Source: Zygnema cylindricum (lineage: Eukaryota; Streptophyta; Zygnematophyceae; Zygnematales; Zygnemataceae). From it: a stretch of 60,000 nucleotides of DNA. Position 1 is the stretch's first letter, and each line of letters begins with the position of its first letter. Below, piece by piece: positions 32,901 through 45,199 of the stretch. Under the pieces are notes generated by a model. The model did not search any database. It saw only the letters and a program-made list of their open reading frames with translations, and was not told the DNA's origin. The position numbers were made by a program, and so were the translations under genes. The stretch is from contig JBBHKE010003080.1 of assembly GCA_037447655.1 (NCBI GenBank), positions 126,001-186,000 of the forward strand. Direction: 5' to 3'.

Positions 32901-35900
32901 GGCGGTATTTTGCAAAGTGTGAAGGTCACAGTACATTTTGGACCCCTTCACACCCTTCACACCACGGGCGAGAACACTAACGAACCTTACCTGTACCTAT
33001 TTGAGAATAATAGATTACCTGGAACCATAAAAACTTGTGTAACTCAAAAGTTCAAAACTACGTCGTATAGTAAAAAATAAAAAATAGGCACGAAAAATGT
33101 GTAAGCATAAGTAAAAAAGTGTTCAACATTATTGCAATATTAAAGGACAACCCATGTTAATCATCGTAAAGATAGCGACGACGGTCATCCAAACCACCAC
33201 TCCTCTTATTTGAACCCTATGTCTTACAGAACATCTACCTACAAATTGGGCACTGCAGATTCCAAAACCGGTCTTAAATTTGACTTTTCAATACTTCCGC
33301 CAGAACTTTTTTGGGACATGCATGTACTGTTTGAGAACAAAACTTCCGAAAAAAAAAAAAAAACATTAAGACTGCCCAAACACCAGAGGCCGATACAAGT
33401 TCCAAGAACATTCCAACTTCTAAACTTTTAAGGTTCGCTGAGCACTTAAACCTGGAAAAGAAAGAAAGGGCATAGTTAATCTACCCGTCATCAATCCAGG
33501 CATCGACATGATCGCCTTCTTGCCAGGCAACGTTACTTATTGCTGACCTCCTCCTTTTCCTTCCTGCGTTACTGTTTCCGTCGTCCTTGCGACCTGGTCT
33601 TATAAGCTGTCGTTTTTCCGTGTCAGAGGCCATAAGACCATTCTCAAGCTTTAATGGTACCCATTCTTCCAACGCCTGTTTACCTGTATTCACCAAAACC
33701 CGTTCATCTTATATGTCTACAAGTCCTCTCATAAACACAAAGTTTTGCATAGGGCTTTGATGTCAAAGAGCAGATCTCAGGTTTCAATATTTGTGATTTT
33801 CTTTAATGATAACCATCCCTCCCTCCCTCCCTCCCTCCCGTCCCGTCCTGCCTGGAAAAACTATTGACAAGGAAAGAAAAACCCGACCAATTGAGAGTTT
33901 TTTCCTGTCGGTGCTCTATTGGTGCTTATCTGCCACTTGCAATTGACCCAAGGTGAAATCGACGCTCCTTAATTTGTAAATAGACTTACCGCTGTCATCT
34001 AGAAGGTCATCAAATCTGACCAAAGCCTTCTCATCTGAAACCACCAGAATTTCCGCTTTGAACCACCCCCCACGGAGCCCCACCTCATTGGAGGAAACCT
34101 GCAAAAGAGGATGCGACAATCCAGCTGCTTCTCAATTAAGTAACCTGAGACTCTTAGATAATGCTGTTATTTAGTAGACTAGATTACGTCGGTTAATCAG
34201 CGCAAAAACCGCAAAAAAATCAGCCAAGAAAACCTTCAACACCATGATCCTCTCAGCCGTAAAGATAAACTAAACGAACCAACATCAAACCAAAGTTGCA
34301 AAGAAAAGCTGAGAGTTGTTTGCAAGAAAGCTTCTGTCTTTACGTTTAGGACAGTCCTCATCAGGTATAAGAAGTAAAACCAGCAAAAAATCAGGAATTT
34401 CCAAAACACATATAACGCAAATGTAACATACAAGAAGAACCGACAAACAAAATTCCCATTGCCCATGACGTTTTTCATTTCTTGACAGGCAGTGAAACCA
34501 AGACAACCATAACTTCTTATTCTCGATAGCTGACACCACCTGGGAGCTTTGAGCTTTCAAAGTACAGAGGACATCTGATCTTCACATTCTCTCTTCTGAT
34601 AGTCCTACTAATCCTTGAACAGGACCACGCTTTACGCCTGAAGAGGATTTCAGTTTTCTAATGTTGTAATTATGATATTTGGTGCCAAAGAACTTTATGT
34701 GGACTAGGTCTTCTGTTATTTAGTGGCTGCAAATGAACCAAAAGCATTTCTTCCTGCCTTTCAGAAAGTCTAGAAGTAGAGTGGTCAAAACTACAAAACA
34801 TGCAAGCTGTTTCTTGTGCAATCTGCAGCTATCGGTGGAGCAATTAACTCAAATACACCGATTAATATAGAAACACTACCAAAATCTTAGGCATATAGCA
34901 AAAAAGAAGACAGACAATAAAATCCGTGTCTCATGAAAGAAGGCACCTCAAGGGAAGAGATTTACACAAGAAACACAATACACAATCATAAAGATAATGC
35001 ATTAAATCTTTCTGCGATGTATGAAACATGTATCGTCACAGAAATCAAATATATCTACCTGCCCATTAACTTTTTGGCACTTTGCTTGAACATAATTCAC
35101 ATAAAAGATGCACAGATGTAGAACATTCTGCTATTCAGTGGTCATACAGCAGTATGCTTCCTATATGCATGTTGAACCTAGACCAAACCTGACAAAGACC
35201 CAGAGAAAATCCTCACCTCAACAGGGTCTCCTTGTGAAAAAGAGTTTGCAACATGTTGGGCAGCACTCTCCATTTGGGGACTCTGCCTGTTAAGTGGTGT
35301 CAAATGGGGTGATCCCTTGCTAGCAGAACTCCATGAATTAACCTCTCTAGAAACTGGGGTCTGAGTTGATTCTGACTTGAGAGGCTGTGCCTTCCTTTTC
35401 CTTCCTTTTCTCCTCACAGGAAGACTTTGCATTGAAGTACTATTAATGAGCTGATGTTCTGCTGCATTGAAAGTTTCCCACGAAGAACTATTTGGAGGAT
35501 GAGAAAATTGAGGAGCAGGAAGCCTCAACTCTTCTGGTATAACTGATGCGGGTACATGAGACCCTTGACCTCCGTTATGCTGCTCTTGCTGCTGTGAGCT
35601 AATGTGCTCGGCCCAAGACGGCGGCATTGTGATCTGTAACTGCCTTGACTGAGGAGTTTGTTCTTGACTCAGAGCTTTTGGAGACAGATTCGACCTTCTT
35701 GTTGCCACACCTACTTTCCTTAAGACTACAGATGTTTCAGGGTTACTGGCTGCACGTGCAGCTGCTTTCATCTTGACAGCTCCAGCTTTGTGCATACCAT
35801 TTACAGGCGCCTGCTCACCAACTAAAGGAGACTGCTCAGTAGCCGCTGGCAATGCAAGGACAAAACTTACTCCTGGCCCGTTATTTTCCACCGGTGTCTG

Positions 35901-37235
35901 TGGCTGTGCCGGTTTCTGGACACCGTTTGATACTTTTCGCTTTGATCCTTTCCGACTCCGGACAACAGAACGGCCACTGCGGCCTTCCCCCCCTTTCTGT
36001 ATTGCCAATAAGACTCTTTCCTTTGCTGCAAGAGCTACTTTTAAAGCTGCTTCTGAAGCAGCCCGGCAAGCTTTTACAATCTGCGCTGCTGCCATTGCTT
36101 CCTCAGCAGCAGCACTTGCTTTTTTATTTCCTGACATCTGATGTTGCCATGGTTGCGATCCCAAATGGCAAACAGCTGCTTCAACTTGAGAGAGAGCAGC
36201 AGAAGCAAGATTGTTCTCTAAATGAGCTTCTCTTGCTGCATTACTGGCGATTTCTTCTAAATTTGGGGAATTCGAAAGTCTTCTTTGCCTTCTTCCTGTA
36301 GAAGCTGAAGCCTCTCTTGCATGTTTAGCAAACTTCTGAGCTGAACCCTTGGAAGCTTTTGCTGAGCCTTTTGCCGCCTCCACTGCAGCACGTGCCGCTG
36401 GTACAGAAACACTACGATTCAAAGTGTCCTTGACAAGAAGTTCCACAGCAGCAGCCTCTGCCCTAGAACTATCTGCTGTCTCTAAAAACAGATTTCCAAG
36501 AGCAAGAGTTCTAGGGACAGATCCCAGGAGCGCATTCGCGGGCAGAGTAGAAGGTGGAGGGGTAGCGAATGGGGAGTTTGCTTGTACTGGGGTGTCCCTA
36601 ACAGAAAAATCAACAGGAGACTTTGGAGCGATACGGAAAGGAGAGGATTGAGCAGACAGATTACGAACATCCTTTGCTCCTCCTCTTGGACTGCGTTTTG
36701 TCACATTTCTCACCTCGCCCTCCTTCTGAACTAGACTGCTTTCACTCCCCCTTCCCCTTCCCCTTCCTCTCCCTCTCCCTCTCCCTCTTCCTCTCCCTCT
36801 CCCTCTCCCTCTCCCTCTCCCTCTCCCACTTCTACTTACACGCCCATTTGTAGCGGCAACTACTTGAGAAGCAGGAATATCTGCTCCTACTGCAAAAGTA
36901 GTGAACGACACAGGCAAATGCAAAGACCCAATGCCTACGCCTGTGTTTGATGGAACTAGTCCATCAGACACAGGCCATTTGGGAAGATCACTAACCGGCA
37001 GAGGGGTCTGAACACCTGTCACCAGTTCAGAAATTGCGATAGACGTCCCTTGAGAGGGAACTGACGCCTCTTTGTTGGGTGACTGCTCCTCGTTGGCGTG
37101 CTGAACTTCTGAAAGCTGTGGAGAAGTTTCAGTAGCTACAGTTGACTGTTCCCTTCTCTCCTGAATAATTTTCCAAGCCGCCTGCCATTGCTTCCAGGAT
37201 TCGAGCTCCTCACCAGAAAACACTGCAACAACCAT
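29992..37235 (-). CDS. Tandem Agenet-domain (plant Tudor-like) nuclear protein, seven coding exons
   Basis: Agenet domains are plant Tudor-family folds linked to chromatin reading; this one resembles the plant G2484-1 type. Coding exons on the minus strand: 37235-35217, 34098-33990, 33683-33485, 32588-32521, 32149-32064, 31508-31406, 30458-29992, all GT-AG with phase kept, giving about 1016 residues. Residues 1-670 are Ala/Ser/Pro-rich and disordered, with a GR dipeptide run (near residue 140-162) encoded by a CCCTCT array and Ala/Lys-rich helical stretches. Agenet 1 starts at GDPVEVSSNE and includes GGWFKAEI and LEEWVPL (about 669-725). Agenet 2 runs from GDHVDAWIDDGWWEGII to IVKPWDMRPSL (about 755-825). 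The tail is basic, then acidic, with a GRPKK AT-hook-like motif. An alternative start is a codon split by a 5' intron (see findings). Function is by family only. Confidence 0.9.
32690..32995 (+). repeat. Dispersed repeat copy 1 (inverted relative to 39.6 kb), in an Agenet intron
   Basis: From about CTGAATC to ACTAACGAACCT it matches the reverse complement of 39600-39895. The core is bounded by GGTGTGAAGG and CCTTCACACC (32707-32963). Inside are a GC-rich palindrome-like CGCGCCGCGCGG, then TATAAATATG and TTAGGGTTT about 10 bases apart. Lies in the intron between 32588 and 33485. Confidence 0.85.
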
Positions 37236-38385
37236 AGAAAGGAGCCCAATTGAAACATACTGGATTTAGAACTAGATTGCAGCAATGTAAACTGAAGAAT
37301 AGCCAAACTGGCCCAGCAACTAGCGACATTGATCTCTATATCACTCAAGGTACAAGTAACAATCAATCAGTTGAAATGGATGTGATCTAAACTAAAACGT
37401 TTTCCTGTCACTGGCAGCTCTGCCCAAATGAGCTTCAAAAGTTGGTAATGAATGTCAATCCGAGCTGGATAACATTTTTGAAGGTTTTGCCTGTGCATAG
37501 ACTGTTTTCTATGATCAAGAAAGCCATCAGTGAGGAGGCGACCAAGAGCATACAATGTGCATCCGCAGAAGAAGCGACAATTTTCACTTAAATTACTTCA
37601 TACAGACTGATGAAAAGGCGAATATGCAAATCCCCACCATATCCATAACTTTAGCATGAATTAAAAAAAAAAAAAAGGTGAGAGTAATGGCCCTTATGAT
37701 CAATAATGCTCACAACACAAAAATGCAGCCAGTAATAAAGAACATGAATGACCATCTCAATCCATACAGTGAATCAGAAAGTGAAAGCTTTTGCAAATCA
37801 GCTTTTGGAATGAAAAAAATATCAAATCGAAATTAAATAAAAATCGAACATCCTTCGTTAGAGAATTGAACACTTTTTAAGGAAACACTGAATTCATGAC
37901 CGAATGCTGGCTATAACAGTTCTTCCCTATTTTCTTATGTTGTAATAATCTGACACTTCAAGCTGGCAGTCTGGTTAAGTTAAAAGACCAGAGCAAGCAA
38001 AATTGGACCCATAAAATAAAATAAAAAATTAAAAGGACGATTTTGCTTTAGCAGCATGATGTTGAGAATTTTAAACATAAGTCAGAAAGAGTAGAGGAAA
38101 CGGCAACAAACGACAACGGAAATCAAACTTGCGACATATTCAGGAAAGACCTTGAAACGTATGTTCAAGAACACCGAAAAACATATCTAACGAATGTCAA
38201 ACGGAATACGATAGGAGAAACGTACAACATAAATTCAAAAACATAAAAAGAAAATTTGCAGAGTGTCAAAAATGAACCCGCAAAATTAAATATTGCATCG
38301 GGTCCAAAAAGCCCTATAAGTAAGAAAAAAATGCGAAAAAAAACAGAAAAACCTCAACAGCGACCGGAATCGCCTAAGAGCTTAC

Positions 38386-38500
38386 TGGATTATGCGCATG
38401 TTGCAACAAATAGGGACTCTGTTCTTTAGCCAGACGGACGGTTTGTGTTTTTTGGTTTCTCGTCTCCGATTCCCGCCATCTCGCCACCTAAAGAGAAAAT
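38386..38500 (-). other. Probable 5' UTR exon of the Agenet gene with short upstream ORF
   Basis: On the minus strand an ATG at 38479 opens a 17-codon frame (MAGIGDEKPKNTNRPSG) ending at 38426, followed by a donor TCCA|GTAAGC at 38386/38385. The next good acceptor, TTGTTGCAG, precedes 37222 at the beginning of the large coding exon. No other coding is seen in the 1.16 kb between. Confidence 0.45.
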
Positions 38501-39390
38501 TGGACGTGATTTAGGAATAACTGAGACTTTAATATTGTTGAATCTAAATTTATTTACCTCCTGATAAGAGGGGGCAAACTTGACGATAGAGATATTAGCT
38601 GCAACGGAACAAGGTCTGACTGGATACTGATATATATATATACAGATGAGAGAAACTTGAGTCTTGAGGCAAGGAAACGGGAGCGTGAGATTGACAGAGA
38701 AAGGCTTAAGGGATGCTGGAGAGAAGAATGAGAGAACATAGCTGACAACCAGAGGGCGACATACAACACTGGTCAAAAAAATCATTTGTTTTGACGATCA
38801 ATTCTTCGATACTGTACGCCTGTACTCCTACAGCCTTTGTGGCATTGTACCGTACCGTACCTTAGTGTCCACCCTGGTGACGGGACGTACGTAGGAGGGT
38901 TTAGGGTGAAGTTCCATTAGGTTGTCCCAGTAAATGTACGGACAAGTCTACTGACAGCGTTTACTGGAAGTCCGCTCCATTTATTGGAAGTCCGCTCCAT
39001 TGTGTCGGGCCAGTGAAAAACATTTCGAAATTATGATTGGTGCCACGTAGTTAGTGTTCACATTTTGAAAATCTATAAATATTCTTCAAACGGAAAATCT
39101 GAACGATAATATCTGTACCAGCGGAGGTGGTTAATGATTCGTACGAAAAGGTTGCGACCAAATTTTAATTTTGAAAATGGAAATCAAAATTTCGAAACGG
39201 AATTTCAAAAAGACGCCGCAAACTTTGAAGGTCGGTGGATGTTAAACGGAGCGTGCGATTATACTTTCGGTTGACGTGTATCCAGCGTGGCAGGCGGCAC
39301 ATGGCCTGTACACGACGTGCACGCGTGTGATCGCTTGTTCAAAGTAGATATGTTTTTGCTTTTTGACGTGTACCAATGGCAATCATCTAG

Positions 39391-39428
39391 TGGGCCCCAA
39401 CTCTCCTCGCGAGGAGAGTTGGAGCCCA
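39391..39428. repeat. Near-perfect hairpin palindrome
   Basis: A perfect 26-bp palindrome centred on TCGCGA (CCAACTCTCCTCG and its inverse, 39397-39422) extends to 38 bp with one mismatch pair. Weaker complementarity continues outward to about 39378 and 39443. No loop. It could be a hairpin, a small foldback element or a binding site. Confidence 0.85.
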
Positions 39429-39599
39429 ATGGATGATATGCCCGATTGCTTCACGGATTTCAAAAAGTGAAACATCCAACGGTCAAAAATTACGCCTACA
39501 TCATTGGAGCTTCCCGACAGCTTTCCAGTAACGATGTTTCGTCCGACAAAAAAATATATCTGGTACGGCACTGTACGGAACGTACGGCGTCCAGTCTAG

Positions 39600-39895
39600 G
39601 TTCGTTAGTTTTCTTGCCCGTGGAGTGCAGGGTGTGCAAGTCTCCTACACGAGGCGAAATGCGCCGAGACCTGCACACTTCGCAAAATACCGCCCGGGTA
39701 CCGCGGATTTTTAGGGTCCTAGGGTTGTTGGTTGTGTTTACAAAAAAAAACACTAATGAGAAAAAAACCCTAAACATATTTATACACACGACGCGCCGCG
39801 CGGCGCGTGACGTCGTAAAGCGAAATTGGAGTGAAATGTGTGAAGGGCGACGTGGACGCTTCACACGCGACCTTCACACCTAAAAATGCTCGATT
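39600..39895 (-). repeat. Dispersed repeat copy 2 (inverted relative to 32.7 kb)
   Basis: Reverse complement of 32690-32995 with substitutions and a few indels. The TATAAATATG and TTAGGGTTT motifs and the CGCGCCGCGCGG palindrome are all kept. Both copies end within the same outer words, CTGAATC and GAACCT, which probably mark the element ends. No terminal target duplication seen. Confidence 0.85.
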
Positions 39896-40624
39896 CAGAA
39901 GTACTGTACTGTACTGTACCTTATCGTACTGTACAATATACACTGTCCTTCGAGCACAGTGTGTTGCTTGTCCTCTCTTGAACTATCTTTGTGCAGACTA
40001 ATTGCTCCATCTCTTTATCCTCTTCAGACCCTACTGCTGGGCAAAGAGAGAGTCCGTCCAATTGTTACTTTTTAATCAACTTTCAAAGATTTAGTTTGTC
40101 ACTGTTTTTCAAAGCTGTAAGGGATTGATCTGCCTCTTTTTTGTTTTTCCCTTAGGTTTGTTCATTTTTTGGCAATTTTCACTCTTTCTGTTTTTTTCTC
40201 TCTTTCCCTTACCATTTTGCAAATTATTGCATGAATGGCATAGATGATGCATTGGGAGGAGATTTGTTTTGTGTGAAGTTCTAGGTTCCGTTTATACTAT
40301 TACGCAGGAAAGCTATTTTAAGTTGTGATTCATAATAAAGAGTATCCTATTAGATAAGGGATAGGAAAGGGAGCAAGAGCGAGAGAGAGAGGGAGTGAGA
40401 GAGGGACGGGGTGGGGGGAAGGGCAGAGATAGAGAGAGAGAGTGAGTGTGTTCGGGAGGGTGGTGCTCGAGCCATTGGACCCCTTTTTTTTTCCGTTGTC
40501 GCAGTCTTTTATACCTCTTAGGTTAATTTTTCGGGAGGTTTTTTTTCTGATCCAATACAAAATTTTATATTAACGTATAAAATATATGTTCGTAAACTAG
40601 GCTCGTTCCAAGGTTAAGAAGGTC

Positions 40625-43600
40625 ATGTCAAATTACTTCTTTGATGGAGTAGACAATACTCGTTTTACTTATTCACAAGGGAAAGCTGATGATGCATGGG
40701 AAGATCCTTGTTCGGAGAAAGACAGCTCCAATCATTATGTGTTGGAAAAGGAGTTTTTACCCAAATATTTTGCTGCAGTAAAAGCAGTAGAGCAGTCTCT
40801 GACTGCTGATATTGCATTTGCAAAGAACGGCAAGAAACAAGAAGGAAACGACACAGAACATAGTGGTACCGTAGTGACTTCAGTCACAGCTGACACTACT
40901 GGCAAGGATATCCAAGCTCAAACAAAGACAGCTCATACACTCTTTCAACTATCACTAAACTCTGATGCGATAGCTTCACAGTCTTCACAACACTCTCGTG
41001 CTTTTGAAGCTTCTTGTGGCAGGGGGGAAGGGGCAGAGAAATTTGAAGTTTACACTCCTTGCATTCGTGAAAATCAAGATCAAGCAGTGACAGCCGAGCG
41101 AGACGTGGTTCTTAGCCATGTCGAAGGTTCGGATAGAGTATCATCTAGTTCGGGCACACAGCAAATGAAATCTTTTTCTCTTGTGGATCTTCCTCCGGTT
41201 CTTATTCTAGAGATTTTTGCTCAAATTGATGCAAGGGATTTATGTATCGCGTCTTGCGTGTGTTCTACGTTCCAACGGCTCGCGGCCGAGTCGTTCAGGT
41301 GGAAGGATTTCTACTGTCAGCGCTGGCTGCCACCGGCTTTGCCAGATAGAAACATTTCTGTTGGAAAAAACCTCGGAGATGATTTTTTGGTGACTGGGAG
41401 ACGCTGGCGCGACCTTTACTTAGAGCGAGAGGTTCGGGCGAGGGCTTTTCAGGGCAGGTGAGCACCTGGTTTCATTAAAAGGCTATTGTTGTCGTTTCAG
41501 AGAATTAGCAGCAATCCGTAGTTTGTAACTACCAGTTGTTTAGAAGAATGAGAGTTACAGCACGAATATCTCAATGATGATCAGCTGGTTTTTAATTTTT
41601 GGTTCATACTTGAGTCAGGTTGAGAGTTACAGGAAGTATATCTCATTAGAGGATTAGCTGGTTTTGTTATTTTGGTTTGTATTCAGCCAGATTCATTGTT
41701 GGCGCAACATAGGCAAATTGCACGTGACCTATGCCGCATACGAGGGAGCATTTTTCTTAAGTGCTTGTGAAGCAGCACTCGAGGGTTGTGGAATCATAGT
41801 TCAAATACTCCTGCGGAAGTACATAGTCATGGCCCTTTGGCTTGTCGTATGGGATTCAGTACACATGATTCGTTTATTAAAGATATTTTAGGAATTTATG
41901 CTCTGGACAAAATGTTCCGTTTCTGGTTCCATAATGGTTAATTGTGCATAAGCTGAACACATACGTGTGTCAGATCGTTATGTTAGAAAAATTTCATTGT
42001 GATAAATAGTTATGAGTCTATGTTACAGAGTTATGGTTTTACTCATCATTTCTCTTGTCAATTTGGTGGTTAATTTTAAGTTGTTTCTGTATATAGCTAT
42101 TTATTTGTAATAAATAGTCATGAATGAATTTTAGAAGGGGTTTTTACATCTCCTTGGTTATGCCAAATCTTGATACGACAAGAGCAAGATGGTCTCTTGA
42201 TATCTTGTCTGTATTCATTGCTACCTGCACAAATTAGGAACAGTGGGGAACGGGATCTTTTAGTTTATCTGGTAACGTAGTACAAACCGGTCTGTTTTTC
42301 AGTGCGATTCTCCCGGAAAGTCACTTATTCCCTGGTTGTGAGTTTTTTTTGGTGATTAATTTCTAGCTTTCTTTTTGCAGTCGTGTGCATCTTGCTCGCA
42401 AATGCTATCTTTTACCAATTGAGCCCCCTTTATTTATGTTTTTAATAAGAGACGCCGAAACTGATGTAGAAACAATTTACTGTGATTTTTTTCATTATTC
42501 TGGATGTTGTGAATTCTCCTAACAGATGTTCTGACTGTTGCAAAGTTGGGTGTTTTTGTTTCTCTTCCGTTGTTAGGTTTCGTCTTGATTTTCTTCACGG
42601 CCACACAGCGGGTGTTCGGTGTGTTCGCCTCCTTCCTTCCTCCGGTCTAGCAGTTACTGGGGGTTATGACTCTACTGTACGTATCTGGAACCTCGAGGAA
42701 GGCCTACCATTGGCGGCATCTGCACCATTGGGTGAAACAGTACGGGCAATCGCTGTCGACGGTGTCATGCTTGCAGTTGGAAGTACAGACGGTGTCGTCC
42801 GTATTTGGCGCGCAATTCCAGAGTGTCCTCATTTATTTGATGTTGGAAGTCTATGGACAGCTGGAGGTGCCGTTGGGACCAATACTATAAATGGAGCAAT
42901 TCAGAAGGGAGGTAGCTCCATAGGAATTGAAGCACTTTACGGGCATTCAGGCCCTATTTCATGTCTTGCCATTGATAATGGGAAGCTGTATAGTGGATCT
43001 TGGGACATGACTGTACGTGTCTGGGAGCAGAAGGAGCTGACATGTCTTGGAACATTCCAGCATAGGGATTGGGTTTGGGCCATTGCTCCTAGAGGGGGAC
43101 GTCTGTATAGTACTGCAGGACCCCATTTATACTCCTGGGATGTGGAGTCAGGCGAATTGTTATGCCTACGTGAAAACGCGCACAAAGGACAAGCAAGGGC
43201 AGTAGAGGCTAGCAGGTCTGGGGAGTTTGTCTTCACTGGGGGAGAGGATGGAGCTGTCCGAATGTTCGATGAGAGGACGAAGAGGAGGATGTTCCAGTCC
43301 TCTGCAGTTGTGGAGGAGGGAGCCAGGGATGCTGTGGCTGAGTGGAGGCCTCACACGGCTGGAGTGCACGCTCTCGCTATGGAAGACCCATGGCTCGTGT
43401 GCTCCTCGGGGGATAAAATGTGTTCTCTCATGAATGTATGGCAGGTCATGTTGAACAGATCGTCCAGGAAAGCTCCGGGAAGAGGGAAGCAGGTGAGAAG
43501 AGTGAAAGGAGAAAGCAGCACCTCGTCATTGAAGTCTTCTTTGAAGGCAAATGGAGGTTACGCTCATGCAGTACTGCATGAGGGTATTGAAGAGCCCATA

Positions 43601-44299
43601 CAGAGACAGCTTGGCGGGTTCCAGTCAGGTGTATATAGTGTTGATATTGGAGCCCACCGGGTGGTTTGTGCCGGTGAAGATATGGTGGTACGTGTCTTCG
43701 ACTTTACTCAGGCGTTGGAGACAGAAAGGAGGGTGGAGGCTGCCAGACGGGTTCGAGTGGAAAAAAGATTGCAGCGTAGAGCTTCGAAATGGGAAAGGGA
43801 AGTAGTCACAAAAGGAGTCATGGGATTTGGGAACTTGCAAGGGGATGGTAGATGTACAAATGATTCCAATAGGGCTCAGGATTCCAACCAATCAAGCAGT
43901 AGAAGTGTGGGAGCCACTGGGGTAAATGTAGGTAGTGAATCTCCAAGACCTTGGAGTTCCGAGAAAATGCCATTTGTTAGGAGGGGCGTGGGCAAATTTC
44001 GGGAACCAGGTGCCGCTAAACAGAAGAGAGGTAAGGCTGTCGATAGGAGAGAAGACCAGTTAAACGAGAGAAATGGTCCAGGGCAGACAGATATCCAGAA
44101 CTTCGAGGGTGGGAAAGATGGAAACGGTTTTAGTGAACGGAGAACTGGAAGATATGTCGATAGTGTTCCGTCAAACTTCAAAATTGGGCAGGGAATCTCT
44201 AGACGTACAGAAAATGAATATCGACCAGCCTCGGGATCTGTCTTGAGAAGCACAGGAGGGTTAGGAGATGATTCTGAAAAAGCAAATGAAAACGTATGA
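40625..44299 (+). CDS. F-box / WD40-repeat protein, two exons, complete
   Basis: Probable substrate adaptor of an SCF-type ubiquitin ligase: the F-box binds Skp1 and the WD40 propeller binds the target. Exon 1 40625-41457 (AG|GTGAGC), exon 2 42577-44299 (TTGTTAG acceptor), phases match, about 851 residues. Residues 1-180 are non-conserved and Ser/Thr-rich. The F-box is about 183-228 (FSLVDLPPVLILEIFAQI, then CSTFQRLAAESFRWKDFY), followed by a WRDLYLER motif. WD40 repeats follow from about residue 283: GHTAGVRCV with TVRIWNLEEG, GETVRAIAV with VVRIWRAIP, GHSGPISCL with MTVRVWEQKE, HRDWVWAIA, a GEDGAVRMF repeat, HTAGVHALA and VYSVDIGAHRVVCAGED. The last 170 residues are basic and disordered. 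Its target cannot be inferred. The intron of 1.12 kb holds no further exon that I can support. Confidence 0.88.
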
Positions 44300-44580
44300 T
44301 AAGAGACCCTTAATTCTTTCCAAGGGTTGGTTCTTTTTGAAGGCTCAAAAGAAATAGGTTCGCATGGTAAAAGACCTTTCATTCTTTCCAAGGGTTCGTT
44401 CATTTTGAAGGCTTGACAAAAATAGATGATAAATGACCCTTTATTCTTTCCAAGCGTTGGTTCTTTTTGAAGGCTCAAAAAAAATAGGTTCGTATGATAA
44501 ATGACCTTTCATTCTTTCCAAGGACCTTTCACTCTTTCCAAGGGTTGTTTCTTTATTGGAGGCTCGAAAAAAGTTAGGTT
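44297..44580. repeat. About 75-bp tandem repeat directly after the F-box/WD40 stop codon
   Basis: Nearly four units, each with ATTCTTTCCAAGGGTTGGTT, TTTTTGAAGGCTC, AAAAATAGGTTCG and ATGATAAATGACC. The first unit begins within the stop codon (ATGATAAGAGACC at 44297), so the array forms the start of the 3' UTR. Confidence 0.9.
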
Positions 44581-44789
44581 ACATGTCACGTCTCATCTGA
44601 ATAGTCATTCAGTTTATTCATTTGGACCGGCCCGGACAACGTTAGGCTCTGTAGGACTAAAGGAGGATGTTTTTGTTTATACATTCTTCTGAAAGTGGAG
44701 AGAGACGAATAAGGAAAGTATTTTAACAAACTTTTTTGACTTGCTGATCAAGATTAATGCATTTTTTTCTGTCACGGTCGTGGGATTGG

Positions 44790-45175
44790 TAGATTCTCTC
44801 TCTCTATCCATCTCTCTCTATCCCCCTCTCTCTCTCTCCCTCTCTCTCGCTCATCCCTCCCCTTCTTCCCCTTCCTACCCTCCCTCCCTCCCTGCTCCTT
44901 CCCTTCCCTCCCCTCCCCTTCCCCTATTCCTCCCTCCTCCTCTCCTCCTCTCCTCCTCTACCCTCCTTTCACCGCTTCCGCCCATCTCCACTTCTTTCCT
45001 TCCATCTCATGCGCCCCCTCCCCTCTATTCTCTGTCCTCGTTTTCTTGTCTCCAATCACCTCCCCCTTTCTTCCCCTCCCTCTCCGGCCCTCTCTCTCTC
45101 TCCCTCTCCTCCCTATCCCACACTCCCTGTGCCGCCCCCCTCTCCTCTCCCGCTCTCCGCCTCCACTGTGTGTTT
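44790..45175. repeat. Long polypyrimidine tract
   Basis: Almost pure C/T on the + strand, from TCTCTCTATC to about CGCCTCCACTG. It is composition-driven and non-coding, and it can form triplex (H-DNA) structures in principle. Similar tracts occur at 8370-8580, 51181-51375, 57900-58080 and, purine-sided, 54940-55225. Confidence 0.85.
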
Positions 45176-45199
45176 CCCATTACCCTGAGTATCAGTCTT

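Larger units (their letters stand above)
38501..40624. other. Divergent intergenic region between the Agenet and F-box genes
   Basis: Likely holds both promoters, since the genes point away from each other. Contains a TA run near 38630-38644, the palindrome at 39391-39428, the inverted repeat copy at 39600-39895, a GTACTGTACTGTACTGTACC run near 39900 and a GA run near 40380-40445. No gene recognised. Confidence 0.6.

Noticed and set aside
32707-32963. Solo LTR (TGTG...CACA ends, TATA word) at 32.7 kb
   Set aside because: No 4-6-bp target duplication at those ends, and the similarity to the 39.6-kb copy continues beyond them. Kept as an unclassified dispersed repeat.
41458-42576. Extra exon in the F-box/WD40 intron around 41700-41890
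   Set aside because: The frame there has no family similarity or good paired splice sites, and the two outer exons already join in phase.
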